A DNA stretch of 64,000 nucleotides, taken from positions 2,108,001 to 2,172,000 of the forward strand of contig OZ254080.1 in NCBI GenBank assembly GCA_965267485.1, in the 5' to 3' direction. Below the pieces are notes generated by a model, which had not been told where the DNA came from, searched no databases, and was given only the letters and a program-made list of their open reading frames with translations. This DNA is from JANQJA01 sp965267485. GTDB lineage: Bacteria; Pseudomonadota; Gammaproteobacteria; Pseudomonadales; Azotimanducaceae. Below, one piece after another: positions 1-6,428 of this stretch (its first letter is position 1; the number at the start of each line of letters is the position of its first letter). Position numbers and translations under genes: made by a program.

Positions 1-210
1 TTCCTGAAGATCTACAACGTCGGCAACCTGCTGAATGACAGCTGGGGTGAGGTCAACGACGCCGAGTTCTTCTCGCAGCAAGTCGTGACGAACTCCATCA
101 ACGCCTCGGGTCAGTTCGTCTTTGAGCGCTTCAGCGATCGCGACGTCAACGACCTGAAAGAGACCCGTTCTCTTTGGGAAGTACGTGCCGGCCTGGAATT
201 CCGGTTCTAG
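1..210 (+). CDS. TonB-dependent receptor, C-terminal fragment (Oar-like)
   Basis: Only the last 69 residues are present; the gene begins upstream of the window. Frame 1 is open from the first base to the TAG at 208-210. The segment IYNVGNLLNDSWG resembles the 'NiGNLiNsdWG' stretch of Oar-type TonB-dependent receptors. The protein ends in an aromatic-rich strand, GLEFRF, with the terminal Phe that directs outer-membrane barrel insertion. It should act in energised uptake across the outer membrane; the substrate cannot be inferred. A strong terminator follows directly. The family call rests on this short tail, so another outer-membrane barrel is possible. Confidence 0.72.
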   Translation, partial: FLKIYNVGNLLNDSWGEVNDAEFFSQQVVTNSINASGQFVFERFSDRDVNDLKETRSLWEVRAGLEFRF

Positions 211-234
211 GAATTCCCGCATGGGCAACGCAGA

Positions 235-262
235 AAGGGCAGCTTCGGCTGCCCTTTTTTTT
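235..262 (+). terminator. Rho-independent terminator after the TonB receptor
   Basis: A perfect 7-bp GC-rich stem (GGGCAGC at 237-243, GCTGCCC at 248-254) with a UUCG tetraloop is followed by eight T (255-262). It lies 25 bp after the receptor stop and separates it from the phosphoesterase gene. Confidence 0.93.
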
Positions 263-293
263 GCACGGCTGTTAATGCGATAAACTTGTCGTC

Positions 294-1682
294 ATGACGC
301 AAACCAAGGCTCTCTGGAAATACGACGGACTGGAGTGGTTCGACGCCGATCTGCCGCGCCGTATGGAGCCGTGGCCCCGTGACAAGGGACTCTGGATCGA
401 CATCGGCGCCGAGGATGACCAGGACGATTGCGCCCGGGGTGCAACAGAGCAATACACAAGGTCCAGGATGTGGATCTGGGGCGGTCGCCGTGTCTATTTT
501 TTCTGTGATATTCACGCCGATGCCGACGCCTTTTTCCTGTCCCTGGTCGCCTCCGGCGGGGTTCGCAAGACCGGGCCGGAAGACACGGATTTCGAGCTGA
601 CGACTGACGGGGAGCAGGCCCTCTTCATCATCGGTGGTGACTGCTTCGACAAGGGGCCGCTGAATCTCAGACTGCTGGAAGCGATTCACCAGCTCTACCT
701 GCGTGGCGCCGACATTCAGCTCCTCGCGGGCAATCACGATATCCGGACCTACCTCGGCATTTACTACGCCGAAAGCAAGGATCCACTGCTGGATCACCTG
801 TTCGTCCGTATGGGCAAGAAGACAGTGCCGCTGCTGAAGGAGATCTATGATGACTTCATTGCTGACCGTAACGAGCAGCTAAGCTTCGATCAGGCGGATA
901 CGCCCATCCATGCGATGCTGTTTCCCGCGGAATCCTGGTATCGGACGTTCCCTGAGGCGGCTGCAGGCTGGATTCCCAAAGAGAAGCTCGACAAGGAGAT
1001 CCTCAGGATTCGTGAAAAGTCGATGGAGTTCGAGGAGCGAGCGGCCGGCTTTGGACTGACCCTGTCTCAGGTGTACTCGGCGGTGAGGAAGTTCCGCGAG
1101 CTCTTTTTCGAACCGGAGGGTCGTTACTTCTGGTTTTTCGAGAACATGAAGCTTGCCCATCAGGAGGGCAGCTATCTGTTTGTACATGCCGGTGTCGATG
1201 ACGACGTGGCGCGAGTCATTCGCGACGAAGGCGTGGATTCGCTCAATGTCGAGTTTCGCCGAATGCTGCACGAGGACCCCTTCGCGCTTTACCATGGCGT
1301 GCTGGGCAACGCCTTCCGGACCAAGTATCGACAGTTCGACTATCCGCTGACGGCCGCCGGGGTCGAGGCGCTACACGAGGCGTCGATCTACGCCATCGTG
1401 CACGGGCACAAGAATCTCTGCCAGGGGCAGCGAATGGTCTTCCGGGAGCAGATGCTGAACTTCGAGTGCGATGCCAGCGTCGACTGCAACACGCGCGTCG
1501 TCGAAAGCCTCTATGGCCCGGGGGCCGCTGTTGTTGTTTTCACCGAGACCGGCCGCGTCAACGCGATCAGCACAGATTATCCCTACGTGAAGACTTTCCA
1601 TCCGGGGGCGATCACAGTCGCTGGCGGTACCGTGGCGGGCCAGCGGGCGCGCCATCAGTCCCCGGGGATGAAACGGGGCTGA
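294..1682 (+). CDS. Calcineurin-like metallophosphoesterase (462 aa)
   Basis: The dimetal phosphoesterase signature is readable in order: D-x-H at residues 72-74 (CDIHAD), GGDCFDKG around Asp116, GNHD at 146-149, FVHAG with His298, and HGH at 370-372. An insertion of about 150 residues between GNHD and the His298 motif makes it longer than PPP-type phosphatases (about 220-330 aa). It has no signal peptide, so it is probably cytosolic. It should hydrolyse a phosphomonoester or diester; the substrate is unknown. The gene lies 53 bp before the amphi-Trp gene in the same direction and may open that operon, which would pair a phosphatase with the kinase-like and ATP-grasp genes downstream. I see no clear Shine-Dalgarno sequence before the ATG. 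Confidence 0.85.
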   Translation: MTQTKALWKYDGLEWFDADLPRRMEPWPRDKGLWIDIGAEDDQDDCARGATEQYTRSRMWIWGGRRVYFFCDIHADADAFFLSLVASGGVRKTGPEDTDFELTTDGEQALFIIGGDCFDKGPLNLRLLEAIHQLYLRGADIQLLAGNHDIRTYLGIYYAESKDPLLDHLFVRMGKKTVPLLKEIYDDFIADRNEQLSFDQADTPIHAMLFPAESWYRTFPEAAAGWIPKEKLDKEILRIREKSMEFEERAAGFGLTLSQVYSAVRKFRELFFEPEGRYFWFFENMKLAHQEGSYLFVHAGVDDDVARVIRDEGVDSLNVEFRRMLHEDPFALYHGVLGNAFRTKYRQFDYPLTAAGVEALHEASIYAIVHGHKNLCQGQRMVFREQMLNFECDASVDCNTRVVESLYGPGAAVVVFTETGRVNAISTDYPYVKTFHPGAITVAGGTVAGQRARHQSPGMKRG

Positions 1683-1735
1683 CATTGTTGACATAATGTC
1701 AGGACAGACTCTTCAGACCGTCGGGTGTTTGGACC

Positions 1736-2344
1736 ATGTCAGGCAAGTCAGGCAAGAAGGATAAGCAGCGATTCAAATACAAGAACGTCGAGAGCATTGA
1801 CTCGGTGTTCAACTATGTCGCAACCATCAACAAGGGGCTGAAGTCCCGGCGGATCGGATTTGGCGATGACGACGACATGATCGAGATGTCGTTGCCTGAC
1901 GACGTCGAGCTGTCGATTGAGGCCGAGACCCGCAAGGGCAAAGGCGAACTCAAGATCAGTCTTGCGTGGAAGACGCCGGAGCCTGCGGTGATCGCGCCCG
2001 AACAGAACGGCAAGAAGAAGGACAAGAAGGGCCGGAAAGAAGACGGTAAGGCGTCGAAGAAGGACAAGAAGAAAAACAAGGACAAGCAGCAGGCGAAGCT
2101 CAAGAGCGCAAGCAAGGATGAGAAAAGGACCGTTGAAGCGACCAAAGCACCCCCGGCCGACGTTCCCGGCGCTGTTGCTGATGAGGCAGAACGCAAGGCA
2201 GTGAAGCGAGCAGCCCGCAACGAAGCCAGCAAGAAGCGCGTCACCCGCAAGCAGCCCGCGCGCAAGTCGACCGCGAAGAAGCAGCCCTCAGCCAGCCGCT
2301 CAAAAAGCCCGGCCAAACGTACGCCACCCGGGAAAAAGACCTGA
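1736..2344 (+). CDS. Amphi-Trp domain protein with Lys-rich histone-like tail
   Basis: Residues 10-85 match the amphi-Trp domain pattern: VFNYVATINKGLKSRRI, then an acidic turn, then DDVELSIEAET and a strand ending LKISLAW. From about residue 90 to 202 the protein is low-complexity and strongly basic, with KKDKK-type runs and later Ala/Lys/Pro repeats (ARKSTAKK, SPAKRTPPGKK) like histone H1 tails. Such a tail could bind DNA, RNA or polyphosphate, or be a modification substrate; that is inference. The stop is 3 bp before the PhoU-phosphotransferase gene, so the two are probably co-translated. Amphi-Trp proteins are known to co-occur with RimK-like ATP-grasp enzymes, and one is encoded two genes on. 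The biochemical role of the domain is not known to me. Confidence 0.78.
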   Translation: MSGKSGKKDKQRFKYKNVESIDSVFNYVATINKGLKSRRIGFGDDDDMIEMSLPDDVELSIEAETRKGKGELKISLAWKTPEPAVIAPEQNGKKKDKKGRKEDGKASKKDKKKNKDKQQAKLKSASKDEKRTVEATKAPPADVPGAVADEAERKAVKRAARNEASKKRVTRKQPARKSTAKKQPSASRSKSPAKRTPPGKKT

Positions 2345-2347
2345 CCG

Positions 2348-3955
2348 ATGCCCATTGACGAAGGGGTAAACGTCGACCTGCAATTTCTGATTGTCGAGGT
2401 CAAGAAACAGGCGCGCGCCTCACTTTCCTATGTCGAGAAGCCGTCTCGTTCCAAGCTCAAGAAGATCAAGGAGCGCGAGGATTACATCGACAATCTGAAG
2501 AACACGCTTGAGAACAAGTGCTACTTCCAGATTCATCGTCTGGACGACGACGACCGGCAGATGTACTACTTCAAGGCGCTCATTACGATCGCGGCCAATC
2601 TCGAGCGTGCGTCGGACTACTTCGAGAGCATCTGTGACCAGTGTGCCTACATCGAGGACATGGACTACGTCGGCGACTATCGCCTTCGCCGATATTATCG
2701 TGAGATCAATCGGGCGCTCGACCTGATTTACCCGTCGCTGACCCAGCACAGTCTCGAGATGGCGCAGAACATCTGTGATCGAGAGGAAAAGATCGACGAG
2801 TTGTATGACGAGTCGTTCTTCCGCGTGCGGGATACCCTGCGGGATCACAAGCGGGTTGATGACAGTCTGACGCTGCTGTTCATCGTGCGCTACCTCGAGC
2901 GCGTCGGCGATACGCTGCTGAATATCGGTGAGGCCATTCTGAACATCCATCTGGGTGAGAAGATGGGTATCCGGCAGTTCAAGAACCTGCGGCGTGCACT
3001 GCGGCACCAGAATATCGACATCGAGTCCAGCCACGTCGAGTTCAAATCAATCATGAACACACGCTCGGGCTCGCGTGTTGGCAAGATCGTCAGCCAGGAC
3101 AAGAACGACAAGCGGACGGTCTTCTACAAGGAGGGTACGCGAGACAAGATCGATGAGGAGGCGCGGGGGCTGAAACTCTGGGAGAAGGTCTCAAGTGTCA
3201 GCGTGCCCGAGCTGCTCTACCACGACTCGCGGAAGAAACACTCGACCATCCTGCTGGAGTTCATCGAAGGAAATGATCTGCTGGAGATTCTGATCAATCA
3301 GCGAGGCCGTGTCTCGTCGGCGCTGGATTTGCTCACGGAGAGTCTGACCCGGGTGTGGGATGAAACGCGCACTGACAAGAGCGTCAAATCGACTCATATC
3401 AGTCAGTTGATCAGCCGGACCGAGGACATCGTGTCGGTTCACGGGCAACTCTTCAATATCGAAGAGAACATGGAACATGTCCTCAAGGATGCGAAAAAGC
3501 TGGAGAGCCGGCTCAAGGCACCGTTCTCGACGCTCATTCACGGCGATTTCAACGTCGACAACATCATTTATCGCTCGGAATCCGAGCATCCCTATTTCGT
3601 TGATGTTCACCGCAGCCGTCAGGGTGACTATGTACAGGATGTTTCGGTCTTTCTGGTCAGTAACTTCCGGGTGCCGATCTTCAGTCCGGATATCCGCGGG
3701 CGCCTCGACGAGGCGAACTGGCGAATGTTCGAGAGCGCGCAGGCGTACGCGCTTGCTCACGGTGACACGACGTTCCACGCGCGGCTCGCGCTCGGCGTGT
3801 TCCGCTCGCTGATCACGTCGACGCGATTCCTGTTCGACGAGGGATTTACCACGAACATGTTCAACCGCGGCACCACGTTGCTGCACGAATTGCTCGATCA
3901 CCGCGACGCCCTGGAAGACTTCCGGCTGTCGAGCGAATACTTCCTGTACCGGTAA
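2348..3955 (+). CDS. PhoU-like domain fused to APH-type phosphotransferase
   Basis: Residues 1 to about 225 form an all-helical PhoU-like unit; the second half carries YLERVGDTLLNIGEAIL, the PhoU metal-binding E-R-x-G-D-x-x-x-N motif, and the first half has the related LERASDYFESI. Residues of about 255-535 form an aminoglycoside-phosphotransferase/choline-kinase fold: LIHGDFNVDNIIY gives the catalytic HGDxxxxN (His398, Asp400, Asn405), and FVDVH supplies the metal-binding Asp419. The kinase half may phosphorylate a small molecule or protein under control of the PhoU half, since PhoU proteins sense phosphate-transport or metal state. The gene is tightly packed between the amphi-Trp and ATP-grasp genes (3 bp and 18 bp gaps). 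I know of no characterised protein with this architecture; the substrate is unknown. Confidence 0.8.
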   Translation: MPIDEGVNVDLQFLIVEVKKQARASLSYVEKPSRSKLKKIKEREDYIDNLKNTLENKCYFQIHRLDDDDRQMYYFKALITIAANLERASDYFESICDQCAYIEDMDYVGDYRLRRYYREINRALDLIYPSLTQHSLEMAQNICDREEKIDELYDESFFRVRDTLRDHKRVDDSLTLLFIVRYLERVGDTLLNIGEAILNIHLGEKMGIRQFKNLRRALRHQNIDIESSHVEFKSIMNTRSGSRVGKIVSQDKNDKRTVFYKEGTRDKIDEEARGLKLWEKVSSVSVPELLYHDSRKKHSTILLEFIEGNDLLEILINQRGRVSSALDLLTESLTRVWDETRTDKSVKSTHISQLISRTEDIVSVHGQLFNIEENMEHVLKDAKKLESRLKAPFSTLIHGDFNVDNIIYRSESEHPYFVDVHRSRQGDYVQDVSVFLVSNFRVPIFSPDIRGRLDEANWRMFESAQAYALAHGDTTFHARLALGVFRSLITSTRFLFDEGFTTNMFNRGTTLLHELLDHRDALEDFRLSSEYFLYR

Positions 3956-3973
3956 TCTTTTGGGAGCAGAGTC

Positions 3974-4855
3974 TTGAATATTGGTGTGATCGGCATTCGC
4001 GGCGCGTGGTCGACCGAGTCGTTGTCTGAAAAGCTCGCCGCCAGGCGCGCGGGCGGGACGGTCATTGAGCTCAGTGAGATCGGCTACGACCTGTCGACGA
4101 CGCGATGTTTTCACAGCGAGTACGACCTTGAAGCGTTCGACGGATTTATCCTGAAGAAGATGGGGCCGAGCTATTCGCCGCACCTGCTCGATGAGCTCGA
4201 ATTGTTGCAGTTGCTCGAGAGGCGCGGGTTTCGCTTTTTCTCGAGGCCGTCGAAGATTCGCGACATGATCAGCCGGCTGTCCTGCACGATTCATCTGCGG
4301 GAAAACGGCATACCGATGCCGGATACCTTTGTCACCGAGCATATCGATGACGCATTCGAATGGTCACGGCAACGACTGCCGGTCGTGCTGAAGCCGCTTT
4401 ACAGCACGAAGGCGCGGGGCATGATGATGCTGTCGGACGAAACGGTGCTCCGCGATCAGCTCGAGGCTTTCCTGTCGACGGGCGAGAAGCTGTTCTATCT
4501 GCAGCAGAAGGTGGACCTGCAGGGTATGGATCACGGTCTTGTCTTTCTTGGCGGGGAATACCTTGGCGCTTACTCGAGGGTCGGGGATGGCTCTGCCTGG
4601 CACACAACGACGCGGGAAGGCGGTCGCTACCAGAAGTACGATCCGCCCCAGGCCTACATCGATCTTGCGGAGCGGGCTCAGCGCCCGTTCGGTCTTGATT
4701 TCACCTGTGTGGACGTCGCCGAAACCCGTGAAATGGGTCCGATCGTCTTCGAGGTTTCTGCGTTCGGCGGTTATCGCGGGCTATTTGAGAGTGCGGGCAT
4801 CGATGCATCCGATCGCCTGACCGACTATGCGATCAGGGAACTGCGCTGCCGCTAG
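3974..4855 (+). CDS. RimK-like ATP-grasp enzyme (GAK-system type)
   Basis: The 293-residue protein has ATP-grasp order: an N-terminal pre-grasp domain (1-100), the IRDMISRLSCTIHLRENGIPMP helix region, VVLKPLYSTKARG with ATP-binding Lys140, QQKVDLQGMDHGLVFLGG, and a C-terminal metal site IVFEVSAFGGYRGL. It most resembles RimK and the ATP-grasp enzymes that accompany amphi-Trp proteins. Such enzymes ligate an amine to a carboxylate through an acyl phosphate, so a peptide-like modification is plausible, perhaps on its neighbour. The third metal ligand, usually Asn in E-x-N, is Ser262 here. The start is TTG with GGGAG at 3962-3966; no in-frame ATG lies nearby. It is the last gene of the run and ends 4 bp before the convergent mutase. 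Confidence 0.8.
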   Translation: MNIGVIGIRGAWSTESLSEKLAARRAGGTVIELSEIGYDLSTTRCFHSEYDLEAFDGFILKKMGPSYSPHLLDELELLQLLERRGFRFFSRPSKIRDMISRLSCTIHLRENGIPMPDTFVTEHIDDAFEWSRQRLPVVLKPLYSTKARGMMMLSDETVLRDQLEAFLSTGEKLFYLQQKVDLQGMDHGLVFLGGEYLGAYSRVGDGSAWHTTTREGGRYQKYDPPQAYIDLAERAQRPFGLDFTCVDVAETREMGPIVFEVSAFGGYRGLFESAGIDASDRLTDYAIRELRCR

Positions 4856-4859
4856 CAAG

Positions 4860-6272
4860 CTAGACGATCCGGATGTCAGCCTCGTGACTGACGGGTGACG
4901 GCTCGAATCCGGAGAGCGTGTCGAGCACCTCTCTCGTGTGCTCGAGGAGGCGTTCGGGATGGCCCCGCGACTCGAAATTCGTTCGGACCAGAGGTTCCGT
5001 CTTCGATGGACAGACGGAGAATCGCCAGCCGCCTTTCATTTCAAAGCTGATGCCATCGAATTGCCTGACCGCCACGGCGTCCGGGCGAAAAGCCTTGTCG
5101 AGCGCCTCCAGCGCAGCCCCGACGTCTGCGAGGGAAAGATTGATTTCGGGGGTACAACAGACTTCCTGACGTCGCTCGGCGATCAGGTCGCCAATGGATA
5201 CACCGTTGGAGGCGAGTTGCGTCGCGGTCAGCCAGGCGAACATGCCCGAGTCGCAGTGAAAGAAGTCACCGAAGAAATGGTGTGACGACAATTCGCCGCC
5301 GTAGATTGCCCGGCTCTCCTTCATTCGCCGCTTGACGAACGCGTGACCGGTTTCACTCGGCACGGGCTTACCGCCTGCTGCCTGGATGACGTCGATCGTG
5401 TTCCAGCAGAGTTTGGTATCGAAGACGATCGGGGCACCGGGCTGGCGCTTCAGGAAGTGGGCGGCCAGCAGGCCAATGACATAATACGTCGGAATCATGT
5501 CGCCGCTTGAGTCGAACAGCACGCAGCGGTCGCAGTCGCCATCCCAGGCGACGCCGAGGGAAAAGTCCTCCGCGGACATGAACGCCTTCATTTCCCGAGT
5601 GAGGCGGGGCTTGCCGGGGTCGGCGCCTTCCTCGGGGATGGGGCCGGGTTCACGACGGAACCAGGTGACCGGCAAATCGAAACTGTCTGCGATGTTGACG
5701 GCGAGTGTTGCAGCGGTGCCGTTCAGGCCGTTCAGCGCGATTCGGCCGGCGTTCAGGGATTCGACCGGAAAATGGTTGGCAAGGAACTGGATATACTCGC
5801 CAACGAGGTCAAGCACCTGAATTCGACCCTTCGCCTGACGGATGTGTGAGGGTGAGCCCTCCAGCATCAGTGCCATGACGTCGTCGAGACCGGTATCGAA
5901 TGTCACGGCCCGTCCGCCCGCAAGTACGCACTTCAGACCATTGTAGGCCGGCGGGTTGTGACTTGCCGTCACAATGATGCAGGCAGAGACGCCGCTGCGG
6001 GTTGAGGCGAAGTAACCCAGCTCTGTCGGACAGAGCCCGAGATCCCGCACGTCGAGGCCGCACTCGCTGAGTGCCACGTTCAGTGCCTGCTGCAGCGACA
6101 CGCTCGACGGTCTCATGTCGCGCCCCGTCACGATCACCCCCTCGAGTTCGAAGCGGGCGACGAAGGCGCGTGCGAACGCGGTCACGAACGGCTCGTCGAT
6201 TTCCTCGGGATAGCGGCCGCGGATGTCGCCCAGGCGAAAGGCGGGAAGCTGTAGGGGCTGTCGGGATTGCAT
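4860..6272 (-). CDS. Phosphomannomutase/phosphoglucomutase (AlgC/CpsG type)
   Basis: This alpha-D-phosphohexomutase interconverts hexose 6- and 1-phosphates. The phosphoserine loop is TASHNPPAYNG with Ser104, the Mg loop is DGDCDR, the sugar-specificity loop is GGELSSHHFF (GExS-type, allowing both glucose and mannose), and the C-terminal phosphate clamp is SKTEPLVRTNFES. At 470 aa it fits AlgC length. I chose the internal ATG at 6272, where homology begins (MQSRQPLQLPAF, then the RGRYP segment); the frame extends further upstream without family similarity. It converges on the ATP-grasp gene with a 4-bp gap. It may feed sugar phosphates into envelope or exopolysaccharide synthesis; a link to the neighbouring cassette is only positional. 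Confidence 0.9.
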   Translation of the reverse strand: MQSRQPLQLPAFRLGDIRGRYPEEIDEPFVTAFARAFVARFELEGVIVTGRDMRPSSVSLQQALNVALSECGLDVRDLGLCPTELGYFASTRSGVSACIIVTASHNPPAYNGLKCVLAGGRAVTFDTGLDDVMALMLEGSPSHIRQAKGRIQVLDLVGEYIQFLANHFPVESLNAGRIALNGLNGTAATLAVNIADSFDLPVTWFRREPGPIPEEGADPGKPRLTREMKAFMSAEDFSLGVAWDGDCDRCVLFDSSGDMIPTYYVIGLLAAHFLKRQPGAPIVFDTKLCWNTIDVIQAAGGKPVPSETGHAFVKRRMKESRAIYGGELSSHHFFGDFFHCDSGMFAWLTATQLASNGVSIGDLIAERRQEVCCTPEINLSLADVGAALEALDKAFRPDAVAVRQFDGISFEMKGGWRFSVCPSKTEPLVRTNFESRGHPERLLEHTREVLDTLSGFEPSPVSHEADIRIV

Positions 6273-6428
6273 CGAAAACCAAGATAGCGCATCGGCATCG
6301 AGCTTGCATAGATGATCGCGGGCACCGGAATCGCGTGTCTTCGCGTCGTTTGCGCACCATCGGTGCACTCGTCGCGGGGCGCGCGTTCCATTTGGTGCAT
6401 GGACCCGAGGCCGTGTGAGAAGTACCTG

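Noticed and set aside
4860..6272. Assigning the phosphohexomutase to the ATP-grasp cassette
   Set aside because: It is convergent, not co-directional, and such enzymes are common housekeeping genes; adjacency alone is insufficient.
6312..6428. N-terminal extension of the TonB-like gene to 6312
   Set aside because: It would bury the signal peptide behind 39 unrelated residues with Cys and Arg; ATG 6429 restores it.
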